DNA of 64,000 nucleotides from Allobosea sp. CS1GBMeth4 (lineage in GTDB: Bacteria; Pseudomonadota; Alphaproteobacteria; Rhizobiales; Beijerinckiaceae). The notes beneath the pieces were generated by a model that searched no databases, was not told where the DNA came from, and saw only the letters and a program-made list of their open reading frames with translations. The DNA is taken from assembly GCF_900185715.1 (NCBI RefSeq), contig NZ_FYAS01000013.1, positions 62,001 through 126,000 of the forward strand, read 5' to 3'. Both the position numbers and the translations under genes were made by a program. This document shows positions 36,682-44,579 of this stretch, in pieces (position 1 is the first letter of the stretch; each line of letters opens with the position of its first letter).

Positions 36682-37983
36682 TCACTTCGCGTAGTCGAAG
36701 GTCTCGATCGACTTGTCGGTGACGAGGTCCGGCTTCACCTTGGCGAACCAGTCGAGCGACTTCTCGCCGATCGGCGTGGTCACCAGCTTGCCGGGATAGA
36801 GCGCCATCTTGTCGTAGACCGCGAAGGGATAGTCCGGAACGCGCCTGGTGGTGCCGAGCAACTGGTCCTCCAGGCCCTGATGGTCCTGGCGGATGGTGAT
36901 CGTGCCGGTGAGCGACTTGAACTCCAGCCCCTCGAAGGCGGCGATGACCTGCTCCCTGCTCGGCCACTTGCCGCCGGCGGCGGCGCCGGCCTTCTCATAG
37001 GCCTTCTGCAGCCCGGTCAGGGCCTGTTGCATGTGGAAGGTCGGGTAGATCGGGTAGACGCCGGTCTTGTCCTTGTACTTCTTCACGAAGGCCTGCATGT
37101 CCGGCGTGTTCTTGTGCTTGGGGTGCAGCCAGTAATGGTCGCCGCGCGAGCCGACGATCACCCCTTCCGGCAGGACGTTGCCGAGCCGCTCCAGCGAGCT
37201 TTCGGCCAGCGGCAACACGAAGGTCGACTGCTTCAGGAGGCCGCGGGCCGCGGCCTGCTGGACGAAGGTGTCGAGGTCGCCGCCCCAGGAGGTCGAGATC
37301 ACGACGTCGGGCCGCAGCGCCGAAAGCCTCGTGATCTCGGTCGAGAAATCGGGCGCGCCGAATTTCGGGAAGAGCTCGGCGACAACCTTGACGTCGGGCT
37401 TCAGCGCCTTCAGGCCGGCCTGCAGCAGCGCCCAGGATTCACGGCCCCAGGCATAGTCCTGATTGACGACCGCGACGCTCTTGAAGTCCGGCTTGACCTT
37501 CATCAGGTAGAGCAGCGTCGCCATCATCTCGGCACCGGCATGAGCCTGGGTGCGGACGGAATATTTCCACTTGCCGTCCTCGAAGATGGTCTGCGTGCCG
37601 CAGTCCCACATCACGTTGACGACCTTGAGGTCTTCCGCCACAGGGGCGAGCGCGTTGCAGGAGCCCGACGAGATGGCGCCGAGCATCACCTGGGCGCCCT
37701 GCTCCTGCACGACGCGGCGGTATTCGGAGAGGAGCTGGTTGGTGCCGGCGCCCTCGTCGACATAGACCGGCTTCAGCGGCACGCCGAGCACGCCGCCCTT
37801 GGCGTTGATCTCCTCGATCAGCAGGTCGGCAGCGTTGCGGCCCGGCACGCCGAACACCGAGGCCGGCCCAGAGAGGAAGGTGGCGATGCCGACCACCAGC
37901 TCCTTCGGCTTGTCCTGCGCCAGGGCCGAGCCTGCGAGCAGCGCGCCGGCCAGCGCAGCGGTGGCCAGTTTCATCGTCTTCAT
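36682..37983 (-). CDS. Branched-chain-type ABC transporter periplasmic binding protein, second system
   Basis: A 433-residue type I periplasmic binding protein. Signal peptide MKTMKLATAALAGALLAGSALA (cleavage near 22), then LVVGIATFLSGPASVFGVPGRNAADLLIEEINAKGGVLGVPLKPVYVDEGAG, YRRVVQEQGAQVMLGAISSGSCNALAPVAEDLKVVNV and KSVAVVNQDYAWGRESWALLQAGLKAL. GGGAGGAC precedes ATG 37983. It is the first gene of an operon with LivH/M/G/F-type genes and an aldehyde dehydrogenase, divergent from the CoA-transferase operon. The ligand is unknown; a short-chain or branched carboxylic acid is suggested by the neighbours. Confidence 0.9.
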   Translation of the reverse strand: MKTMKLATAALAGALLAGSALAQDKPKELVVGIATFLSGPASVFGVPGRNAADLLIEEINAKGGVLGVPLKPVYVDEGAGTNQLLSEYRRVVQEQGAQVMLGAISSGSCNALAPVAEDLKVVNVMWDCGTQTIFEDGKWKYSVRTQAHAGAEMMATLLYLMKVKPDFKSVAVVNQDYAWGRESWALLQAGLKALKPDVKVVAELFPKFGAPDFSTEITRLSALRPDVVISTSWGGDLDTFVQQAAARGLLKQSTFVLPLAESSLERLGNVLPEGVIVGSRGDHYWLHPKHKNTPDMQAFVKKYKDKTGVYPIYPTFHMQQALTGLQKAYEKAGAAAGGKWPSREQVIAAFEGLEFKSLTGTITIRQDHQGLEDQLLGTTRRVPDYPFAVYDKMALYPGKLVTTPIGEKSLDWFAKVKPDLVTDKSIETFDYAK

Positions 37984-38097
37984 CAGCGTCCTCCCTGAAC
38001 CTTCGCATGACTGCCGGGCGCTCTTGAAAGGCGCCTCGTCCGGCAAAAAGGGGCGCATAGCCGCCGCGGTGGGGCAAGTAGGATAAAGCGATGAAGG

Positions 38098-38116
38098 CCA
38101 TAGGCTTTTTCTATGG
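38098..38116. promoter_or_regulatory. LysR-type box in the divergent promoter (CCATAG-N7-CTATGG)
   Basis: A perfect 6-bp inverted repeat CCATAG/CTATGG around GCTTTTT. It meets the T-N11-A rule (T 38101, A 38113) and the ATAG-N7-CTAT form of LysR boxes. It lies between the binding-protein gene (start 37983) and the CoA-transferase gene (start 38341). A further half-site CTATGG follows at 38125. Confidence 0.6.
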
Positions 38117-38189
38117 AGCTGGCGCTATGGCCGTTATCGCGAAACGCTATTTGACTTCGCGCCGCCAAAGGCGACCTCTCGCGGCATCC

Positions 38190-38293
38190 TCGGTCCTCAT
38201 CCTGAGGAGCGCGTCTCGAGGAGGCTCCAGCCTGCTCTGGATTCTCCCGAAGCATCCTTCGCGATGCGAGCTTTGCTCGCTCCTCGGGATGCG
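38190..38293. repeat. Dispersed palindromic repeat (CATCCT...CTCGGGATG type)
   Basis: GCATCCTCGGTCCTCATCCTGAGGAGCGCG (with an internal CCTCATCCTGAGG hairpin) at the left, GAAGCATCCTTCGCGATGCGAGC and GCTCCTCGGGATGCGAG at the right. It takes up most of what remains of the 357-base divergent gap after the LysR-type box. Confidence 0.7.
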
Positions 38294-38340
38294 AGCCTGC
38301 GGGACGCGGGACGGCGGCCAGCGCACGAGCAGACCTGAAG

Positions 38341-39483
38341 ATGATGAATGCCCTCGACGGAATCCTGGTGGTGGCGCTGGAACAGGCGGTCGCCGCTCCG
38401 CTCGCGAGCTGCCGGCTGGCCGATGCCGGGGCGCGCGTCATCAAGCTGGAGCGGGGGGAAGGCGATTTCTCGCGCGGCTATGACGATTATGCCCGCGGCC
38501 TATCCTCCTATTTCGTCTGGATCAATCGCGGCAAGGAATCCTGCCGCGTCGACCTGAAGCACCCCGAGGACCTCGCTCTGGTCGCAGCGATGCTGGCGGA
38601 GGCCGACGTCTTCATCCAGAATTTCGCGCCCGGCGCGATGGACCGGCTCGGCATCGGCAGCGAAGCGCTGCGCCGACGCCATCCCAGGCTCATCACCTGC
38701 GACATCTCCGGCTATGCGCCGGGCACGCCGCACTACACCCGCAAGGCCTACGACCTGCTGATCCAGGCCGAAGCCGGCCTCGCCGCCGTCACCGGCAGCG
38801 CCGAGTCCGGCCCGACCCGGATCGGCATCTCGATCGCCGATATCGCCACCGGCAATGCCGCCTATGCCGCGATCCTGGAGGCGCTGATCCGGCGGGGGCG
38901 CACCGGAGAGGGCTCGCGCATCCAGCTCTCGCTGTTCGACACCATCGCCGACCTGATGAACGTGCCCTATCTGACGCGGCGCTATGGCGGAATCGAGCCG
39001 CCCCGGCTCGGCCTCGCCCATCCGTCGATCGCGCCCTATGGCGTCTTCCGCCTCGCCGATGCCGAGGTGCTGATCTCGATCCAGAGCGAGCGCGAATGGC
39101 AGATTCTAACCCGCGACGTGCTGCGCGATCCCGGCCTCACCGAGGACCCGCGCTTCGCCAGCAACGTGCTGCGCGTGCGCAACCGCCCGGCGCTCGACGC
39201 CGCCATCCAGGCGATCCTGATCGCTCGTACCTACGCCGAGACGGCGGCCGGGCTCGATGCGGCCCGGATCGCCTATGGCACGGTCTCGACTGTCGCCGGC
39301 CTCATCGAGCACCCGGCCGCGACGGCCCTGCCCGTCCCGACGCCGAACGGCCCGGTCGAGGTGCTGGCGCCGCCGGTGCTGGTCGACGGCGAGCGCGTGC
39401 CGATGCGCGCGCCGCCGGGCCTCGGCGAGCATGACGAAGCGCTGCGCCGGGAATTTGCGGCGAAGGCGACGCGATCAGCCTGA
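38341..39483 (+). CDS. Family III CoA-transferase (CaiB/BaiF type)
   Basis: A 380-residue formyl-CoA transferase-like protein. It has DGILVVALEQAVAAPLASCRLADAGARVIKLERGEGDFSRGYD (N-terminal CoA-binding region), GKESCRVDLKHPEDLALVAAMLAEADVFIQNFAPGAMDRLGIG, the catalytic aspartate in GISIADIATGNAAYAAILEALIRRGRTGEG and HPSIAPYGVFRLADAEVLISIQSEREW. It moves CoA between carboxylic acids, activating the substrate for the acyl-CoA dehydrogenase encoded next. ATG at 38341 or the adjacent ATG 38344; neither has a strong ribosome site. Confidence 0.92.
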   Translation: MMNALDGILVVALEQAVAAPLASCRLADAGARVIKLERGEGDFSRGYDDYARGLSSYFVWINRGKESCRVDLKHPEDLALVAAMLAEADVFIQNFAPGAMDRLGIGSEALRRRHPRLITCDISGYAPGTPHYTRKAYDLLIQAEAGLAAVTGSAESGPTRIGISIADIATGNAAYAAILEALIRRGRTGEGSRIQLSLFDTIADLMNVPYLTRRYGGIEPPRLGLAHPSIAPYGVFRLADAEVLISIQSEREWQILTRDVLRDPGLTEDPRFASNVLRVRNRPALDAAIQAILIARTYAETAAGLDAARIAYGTVSTVAGLIEHPAATALPVPTPNGPVEVLAPPVLVDGERVPMRAPPGLGEHDEALRREFAAKATRSA

Positions 39484-39520
39484 TGCCGCACGACCTCATC
39501 GACACGACGATCAATCACAG

Positions 39521-39562
39521 CCGTCATTCCGGCGCTCCGCTTTGCCGCGGCCGGAATGACGG
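39521..39562. repeat. Dispersed palindromic repeat, half-element of the 6311 family
   Basis: CCGTCATTCCGGCGCTCCGC and GCGGCCGGAATGACGG form one strong hairpin. It is nearly identical to the right half of the copy at 6311-6414. It sits between the CoA-transferase and acyl-CoA dehydrogenase genes. Confidence 0.85.
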
Positions 39563-39583
39563 TGGAGGGAACGGCGACAGCCG

Positions 39584-40750
39584 ATGCAGACGATGAATAC
39601 TCAGGCCGACCACGCCGACATCCGCGAAGCGGTGGCGAGACTGTGCGCGGACTATCCGGGCGAGTACTGGCGCAAGCTCGACCGCGAGATGGCCTATCCG
39701 GCCGCGTTCGTCACGGCCCTCACGCAAAGCGGCTTCCTATCGGCGCTGATCCCGGAGGATTATGGTGGCGCCGGGCTGCCGCTCTCGGCCGCCGCCGTCA
39801 TCATGGAGGAGATTCAGCGCCAGGGCTGCAATGGCGGCGCCTGCCACGCGCAGATGTACGTGATGGGAACGCTGCTGCGCCATGGCAGCGAGGATCAGAA
39901 GCGGAGGTATCTGCCCAGGATCGCCTCCGGCGAACTGCGCCTGCAGGCCTTCGGCGTCACCGAGCCGGGCAGCGGCACCGACACCACCGCGCTCAGGACG
40001 ACGGCGCGGCGCGAGGGCGACCAATACATCGTCAACGGCCAGAAGATCTGGACCAGCCGGGCGGCTCAATCCGACCTGATGCTGCTGCTCGCCCGCACCA
40101 CGCCGCGCGAGCAGGTGCAGAAGCGCACCGACGGGCTCTCGGTCTTCATCCTCGACATGCGCGAGGCGCTTCAGGCCGGCCTCACCATCCGGCCGATCCG
40201 GACGATGATGAACCACGCCACCACCGAGGTGTTCTTCGACAATGTCAGGGTTCCGGCTGAGAACCTCGTCGGCGAGGAGGGCAAGGGCTTCCGCTACATC
40301 CTCTCGGGCATGAACGCCGAGCGCATCCTGATCGCCGCCGAATGCGTCGGCGACGCCAAATGGTTCATCGACAAGGCCTCGACCTACGCCAGGGAGCGCC
40401 AGGTCTTCGGCCGGCCGATCGGCCAGAATCAGGGCATCCAGTTCCCGATCGCGAGAGCCTACGCCAATATGCGCGCGGCCGAGCTGATGGTGCGCGAGGC
40501 GATCCGACTCTACGAAGCCGGCAGCAATCCGGGCGCGGAAGCAAACATGGCCAAGCTGCTGGCGGCGGACGCCTCGTTCGAGGCCGCCAATGCCTGCATC
40601 CAGACCCATGGCGGCTTCGGATTCGCCGAAGAGTACGATATCGAGCGCAAGTTCCGCGAGACGCGGCTCTACCAGGTCGCGCCGATCTCGACCAACCTGA
40701 TCCTGTCCTATCTCGCCGAGCATGTGCTGGGCATGCCACGCAGCTACTGA
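39584..40750 (+). CDS. Acyl-CoA dehydrogenase
   Basis: A 388-residue flavoprotein of the acyl-CoA dehydrogenase family: helical N-domain (about 1-120), the beta domain with LQAFGVTEPGSGTDTTALRTTARREGDQYIVNGQKIWTSRA (FAD/substrate, 121-165), and the helical C-domain with VCG-like region RQVFGRPIGQNQGIQFPIARAYANM and QTHGGFGFAEEYDIERKFRETRLY. At the place of the usual catalytic 'YEGT' glutamate the sequence reads QVAPIST, as in a subgroup whose base must lie elsewhere. It oxidises the acyl-CoA made by the transferase gene upstream. GGAGGGAA lies 12 bases before ATG 39584; ATG 39593 is an alternative. Confidence 0.92.
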   Translation: MQTMNTQADHADIREAVARLCADYPGEYWRKLDREMAYPAAFVTALTQSGFLSALIPEDYGGAGLPLSAAAVIMEEIQRQGCNGGACHAQMYVMGTLLRHGSEDQKRRYLPRIASGELRLQAFGVTEPGSGTDTTALRTTARREGDQYIVNGQKIWTSRAAQSDLMLLLARTTPREQVQKRTDGLSVFILDMREALQAGLTIRPIRTMMNHATTEVFFDNVRVPAENLVGEEGKGFRYILSGMNAERILIAAECVGDAKWFIDKASTYARERQVFGRPIGQNQGIQFPIARAYANMRAAELMVREAIRLYEAGSNPGAEANMAKLLAADASFEAANACIQTHGGFGFAEEYDIERKFRETRLYQVAPISTNLILSYLAEHVLGMPRSY

Positions 40751-40755
40751 GCCCG

Positions 40756-41595
40756 ATGAACATCGACCATCTGAAGTCCTGGATCGGCAAGACCGAAGTG
40801 GCCTCCGACCTGATCACGCCGCGGCTGGTCGCGAGCTATGAGGCGACGTTCTCTCCGCATCTGGCGCCATATCGGGAAGGCGAGGTGCCGCTCGCACTGC
40901 ACTGGTGTCTGGCCCCGCCGATCGCGCCGATTCGGGAGCTCGGCGCGGACGGCCACCCCGCCAAGGGCAAGTTCCTCCCGCCGGTGCCCCTGCCGCGGCG
41001 GATGTGGGCGGGCGGGCGGATCGAGACCGTCGCGCCGCTCCGGATCGGCGACGAGGTCATCCGCCGCTCGACCATCGGCGATGTCACATACAAGGAAGGA
41101 CGCGCCGGTCCGCTCTGCTTCGTCGCCGTCGCGCACGAGATCATCGGCCCGCGCGGGCTTGCGCTGCGCGAACGACACGACATCGTCTATCGCGAGGCGG
41201 CGGGCCCCGCGGACAGCCCGCGGCCTGCTCCCGTCACCGCGGGGCCGCGCGCGGCCGACCTGGCCTGGACGGTCGAGGCCTCACCGGTGCTGCTGTTCCG
41301 CTATTCCGCCCTCACCTTCAACGGCCATCGCATCCATTACGACCACCCTTACGTCACCGGCGTCGAGGGTTATGCCGGGCTCGTCGTGCACGGGCCGATC
41401 CAGGCGAGCCTGATCATGAACATCATCGCGACGCTGTCCGGCGGCGCGCCGATCCGGCTCGACTATCGCGGGCTCGCGCCGCTGATCGCGGGCGAGGCCT
41501 TCCAGGTGAAGGCGAAGCGCCTGGAGGACGGCGCCATCACGGCCTGGACCGAGGGCAGCGACGGGCTGGTGCGGATGGAAGGCGTGAGCCGCTGA
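40756..41595 (+). CDS. MaoC/HTD2-type acyl-CoA hydratase (mesaconyl-C4-CoA hydratase-like)
   Basis: A 279-residue double hot-dog protein. The N-terminal half is a FAS1-like dehydratase domain (SWIGKTEVASDLITPRLVASYEATFSP ... FLPPVPLPRRMWAGGRIETVAPLRIGDEVIRRSTIGDVTYKEGRAGPLCFVAVAHEI) and the C-terminal half carries the active-site motif FRYSALTFNGHRIHYDHPYVTGVEGYAGLVVHGP. This two-part arrangement is that of HTD2 proteins and of mesaconyl-C4-CoA (3-methylfumaryl-CoA) hydratases. It begins five bases after the dehydrogenase stop. Hydration of an unsaturated acyl-CoA formed by that enzyme is the likely step. Confidence 0.85.
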   Translation: MNIDHLKSWIGKTEVASDLITPRLVASYEATFSPHLAPYREGEVPLALHWCLAPPIAPIRELGADGHPAKGKFLPPVPLPRRMWAGGRIETVAPLRIGDEVIRRSTIGDVTYKEGRAGPLCFVAVAHEIIGPRGLALRERHDIVYREAAGPADSPRPAPVTAGPRAADLAWTVEASPVLLFRYSALTFNGHRIHYDHPYVTGVEGYAGLVVHGPIQASLIMNIIATLSGGAPIRLDYRGLAPLIAGEAFQVKAKRLEDGAITAWTEGSDGLVRMEGVSR

Positions 41596-41598
41596 GCC

Positions 41599-41707
41599 GC
41601 GTCATTCTTGGACGGAGCGAAGCGCAGATCCGAGAAGCTCGGGACGAGAAGGCGCCAAATGGAGCCTCCTCCGTCCTGAGATGCTCGGGTCAAGCCCGAG
41701 CATGACG
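41599..41707. repeat. Dispersed palindromic repeat (GTCATTCTTGGACGG / CATGCTCGGG type)
   Basis: GCGTCATTCTTGGACGGAG...TCCGAGAAGCTCGGGACGAGAAGG at the left, CTCCTCCGTCCTGAGATGCTCGGGTCAAGCCCGAGCATGACGTC at the right, the last with its own hairpin GCTCGGG-TCAAG-CCCGAGC. It follows the CoA-transferase operon and may terminate it. Confidence 0.75.
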
Positions 41708-41786
41708 TCAACTCACATCTTCCCCGGTGTCACGGTCCCGCCATGGTGCTAGCGTCTCTCGCTGCACCTTTGTTCAGGAGCCGACG

Positions 41787-43739
41787 ATGGACCGCGCCCG
41801 TTTCAGCCGCCGCGACACGCTCAAGGGCGGGGCTGCCATCGCCGCGGCCGCCGCGCTCCCCGCGCCGCTGGCGGCGCAGGCTCCGACGAAGCTCAAGCTC
41901 CGGCTGCTGGAGACCAGCGACCTGCACGTGAACGTCGTGCCTTACGACTATTTCCGCGACGCGCCGGACGACACGGTCGGCCTCGCCAAGACGGCGAACC
42001 TGATCAAGGCGGCCCAGGCGGAAGCGAAGAACAGCCTGCTCTTCGACAATGGCGACTTCCTGCAGGGCTCCTCGCTCGGCGATTTCGTCGCCTACAAGAA
42101 GGGGCTGAAGGCCGGCGAGACCCACCCGATGATCGCCGCGATGAACGCCCTGCCCTATCAGTGCGGCACGCTCGGCAATCACGAGTTCAACTACGGGCTC
42201 GACTTCCTGGAGCACGGCCTCGCGCGCGCCGAGTTCCCGATCGTGTGCGCCAATGTCGAGCGCGTCGGCGGCGGCACCCTGATCGAGCCATGGCGCATCT
42301 TCGAGCAGAGCTTCGAGGACGAGGCCGGCGCCAAGCATGTGCTGAACATCGCGGTGATCGGCTTCGTGCCTCCGCAGATCATGCAGTGGGACAAGGCCAA
42401 TCTCGAGCGCAAGGTCACGGCGACGGACATCGTGGAGGCCGCGCAGAAATACCTGCCGGAGATCGCGCTCGCCCACCCCGACCTCACCATCGCGCTCTGC
42501 CATTCCGGCATCGCCGGCGGCGAGCGCAAGGGCGGCGAGGAGAACGCGGCGCTGCACCTCGCCGCGCTCGACGGCATCGACGTCGTCCTGACCGGCCACC
42601 AGCATCTCGTCTTTCCCGGCGGCAAGGCCTTCGATGGTATCGCCGGCGTCGACAACAGGAAGGGCTCGCTGCACGGCAAGCCGGCCTGCCAGCCCGGCTT
42701 CTGGGGCTCGCATGTCGGCATCGTCGATCTCGAGCTGGAGAAGCGGGACGGGCGCTGGCGCGTCGCCGATTTCAAGGTCGATCCCAAGCCGATCTACGAG
42801 CGGACGCCCGATCGCAAGATCGTGCCGAAGGCCGAGATCGAGGCCGCGGTGCTGGCGACGGTGAAGGCCGACCACGAGGCGACGCTGAGCTATATGCGCG
42901 AGCCCGTCGGCACCACCACCGCCCCGATCGACAGCTATTTCGCCCTCGTCGCCGACGATCCGTCGGTGCAGATCGTGGCGGAGGCGCAGATCGCCTATGC
43001 CAGGCCGCTGCTGGCGCAGACGCCGTACAAGGATCTGCCGATCCTGTCGGCCGCCGCGCCGTTCAAGTCGGGCGGGCGAGCCGGGCCCGCCTTCTTCACC
43101 GACATCCCGGCCGGGCCGATCGCGATCAAGAACGTCGCCGACATCTATCTCTATCCGAACACGGTGCAGATCGTGAAAGTCACCGGCGCCCAGATCCGTG
43201 AATGGCTCGAGCGTTCGGCCGGCATCTTCAACCGCATCGACGTGACGAAGAGCGAGGAGCAGCCGCTGATCAATCCCGGCTTCCCGGCCTTCAATTTCGA
43301 CGTGATCGACGGCGTCACCTACCAGATCGACGTGACGCAGGCCTCGCGCTACGACGGCGACGGCAAGCTGGTGGCGCCCGACGCCCATCGCATCGTCGAC
43401 CTCGCTTTCCAGGGCAAGCCGATCGACGAAAAAGCCGAGTTCATCGTCGTCACCAACAATTACCGCGCCTCCGGCGGCGGCAATTTCCCGGGTACCAGGA
43501 CGACGGTGGTGCTGGAGGCGCCCGACCTCAACCGCGACGCGATCGTGCGCTTCATCGTCGAGAAGAAGACGATCAACCCCAGTGCGGACGGCAACTGGTC
43601 GCTGAAACCGCTGCCGGCGAGCGTCAACGTCACCTTTCCGACCGCACCGGCGGCTGCCGGCAAGAAGCCGGAGACGCTGAAGGCGCAGGCGGTCGGCGAT
43701 GCCGGCGACGGTTTCGTGAAGTACCGGCTGGGCGGCTGA
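41787..43739 (+). CDS. Tat-exported 5'-nucleotidase / 2',3'-cyclic-nucleotide phosphodiesterase
   Basis: A 650-residue UshA/CpdB-family enzyme. A twin-arginine signal (FSRRDTLKGGAAIAAAAALPAPLAAQA) leads it to the periplasm. The metallophosphatase domain (about 35-340) shows the dimetal motifs ETSDLHVNVVPYDYF, FDNGDFLQGSS, LGNHEFNYG, CHSG and VVLTGHQHLVFPG; the C-terminal substrate domain (about 370-600) has NVADIYLYPNTVQIVKVTGAQIREWLERSAGIFN and NNYRASGGGNFPG. The 'NVVPYDYF' and length favour the bifunctional 2',3'-cyclic phosphodiesterase/3'-nucleotidase branch over UshA. ATG 41787 has AGGAG six bases upstream. It scavenges phosphate and nucleosides. Confidence 0.9.
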   Translation: MDRARFSRRDTLKGGAAIAAAAALPAPLAAQAPTKLKLRLLETSDLHVNVVPYDYFRDAPDDTVGLAKTANLIKAAQAEAKNSLLFDNGDFLQGSSLGDFVAYKKGLKAGETHPMIAAMNALPYQCGTLGNHEFNYGLDFLEHGLARAEFPIVCANVERVGGGTLIEPWRIFEQSFEDEAGAKHVLNIAVIGFVPPQIMQWDKANLERKVTATDIVEAAQKYLPEIALAHPDLTIALCHSGIAGGERKGGEENAALHLAALDGIDVVLTGHQHLVFPGGKAFDGIAGVDNRKGSLHGKPACQPGFWGSHVGIVDLELEKRDGRWRVADFKVDPKPIYERTPDRKIVPKAEIEAAVLATVKADHEATLSYMREPVGTTTAPIDSYFALVADDPSVQIVAEAQIAYARPLLAQTPYKDLPILSAAAPFKSGGRAGPAFFTDIPAGPIAIKNVADIYLYPNTVQIVKVTGAQIREWLERSAGIFNRIDVTKSEEQPLINPGFPAFNFDVIDGVTYQIDVTQASRYDGDGKLVAPDAHRIVDLAFQGKPIDEKAEFIVVTNNYRASGGGNFPGTRTTVVLEAPDLNRDAIVRFIVEKKTINPSADGNWSLKPLPASVNVTFPTAPAAAGKKPETLKAQAVGDAGDGFVKYRLGG

Positions 43740-43835
43740 GCAGCAGCTACCGGTCCGTCCGGCATCGGCGGGCTCCCGCCCGGAGCGCGACGAGGGGCCG
43801 CATGCCGAGCGGCGCAGATGGACAAAGTTTAACTT

Positions 43836-43885
43836 TTGCAGCGCAGCATCCGCGTCCTAGATTGGAAGAATTCCAATCTAGGACG
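43836..43885 (+). promoter_or_regulatory. cytochrome b561 promoter overlapped by a 33-bp palindrome
   Basis: Perfect 15-bp arms CGTCCTAGATTGGAA (43853-43867) and TTCCAATCTAGGACG (43871-43885) surround GAA. A possible promoter runs into it: TTGCAG (43836-43841), 16-base spacer, TAGATT (43858-43863), so the palindrome would cover the -10 box and the start of transcription. The inner ATTGGAA-N3-TTCCAAT has the 7-3-7 geometry of the rhizobial iron-control (ICE/Irr) box TTTAGAA-N3-TTCTAAA, matching five of seven bases per half. The right arm also contains the gene's AGGA ribosome site. Confidence 0.7.
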
Positions 43886-43891
43886 CCGGCC

Positions 43892-44440
43892 ATGCCCACC
43901 TCAGCCGCCCTCGCCGCCCCTACCCGCTATGATCGCGTCGCCAGGGCGCTGCACTGGTCGATCGCCGCCCTGATCCTGGCGGCCTTCGCTCTCGGCCTGA
44001 CCGTCGACGCCTTTCCGAAGACCTGGAAATACGCGGTAACCGAGCTGCACAAGGTGATCGGCGTCACCATCCTGCTGCTCGTGCTGCTGCGCGTCGCCTG
44101 GCGGCTGGGCCATCCGGTCGGCGCGGCCGCCGAGCTGTCCGGCGGGATGCGCCGCGCAGCCGCGGCCGGCCATGCCGGGCTCTATCTGCTGATGCTCGCC
44201 GTGCCCGCCATCGGCATCGCCTTCTCGCTGCTGCGCGGACAGGGTCTCGATTTCGGCTTCGCGGCGATCCCGCCGCTGATGGAGGCGGCCGCACGCACGG
44301 TCAGCCGCCCCGTCAAGGAAGTGCATGAACTCGCCGCCTACGCGCTGATCGCGCTCGCCGGCCTGCATGCGCTGGCCGCGCTCTGGCACCATCTCGTCCT
44401 GCGCGACTCGGTCCTGCGCCGCATGCTGCCGGAGCACTGA
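43892..44440 (+). CDS. Cytochrome b561 (CybB family)
   Basis: A 182-residue four-helix inner-membrane cytochrome. The haem-ligand histidines are in RVARALHWSIAALILAAFALGL (H21), AVTELHKVIGVTILLL (H about 51), VKEVHELAAYALIALAGLHALAALWHHLVLRDSVLRRMLP (late histidines). Family members carry two b haems and pass electrons from quinol, for instance to superoxide or to periplasmic YceI-type partners. It is monocistronic, with the palindromic promoter immediately upstream. ATG 43892 is preceded by AGGA eight to nine bases away. Confidence 0.92.
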   Translation: MPTSAALAAPTRYDRVARALHWSIAALILAAFALGLTVDAFPKTWKYAVTELHKVIGVTILLLVLLRVAWRLGHPVGAAAELSGGMRRAAAAGHAGLYLLMLAVPAIGIAFSLLRGQGLDFGFAAIPPLMEAAARTVSRPVKEVHELAAYALIALAGLHALAALWHHLVLRDSVLRRMLPEH

Positions 44441-44492
44441 TCGTCCCCGACGGCGCCGGCCGGGCTCTAAACCAGAGGCGAAAGACCGATTA

Positions 44493-44519
44493 CCGATCAG
44501 ATTGACTCAATCTGATCGG
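44493..44519. repeat. 27-bp intergenic palindrome (CCGATCAGATTG-ACT-CAATCTGATCGG)
   Basis: Perfect 12-bp arms with a three-base centre, between cytochrome b561 and the convergent hypothetical gene at 44580. It resembles short palindromes that I remember as frequent between genes in Hyphomicrobiales. It may end transcription from both sides, though there is no T-run. Confidence 0.7.
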
Positions 44520-44579
44520 ATCCGGCTCCAGCGGCGCTCGCGCGAGGTGCAATACGGCAGCGGCCGGCGGTCGCGCCTC

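Noticed and set aside
43860-43878. Firm call of an Irr/ICE box at the cytochrome b561 promoter
   Set aside because: Only five of seven bases per half agree with the consensus as I remember it; kept as a hypothesis within a finding rather than as an identification.
43202-43891. Long upstream extension of the cytochrome b561 frame
   Set aside because: It runs through the 3' part of the nucleotidase gene in another frame and through the palindrome; the ATG at 43892 gives a full-length family member.
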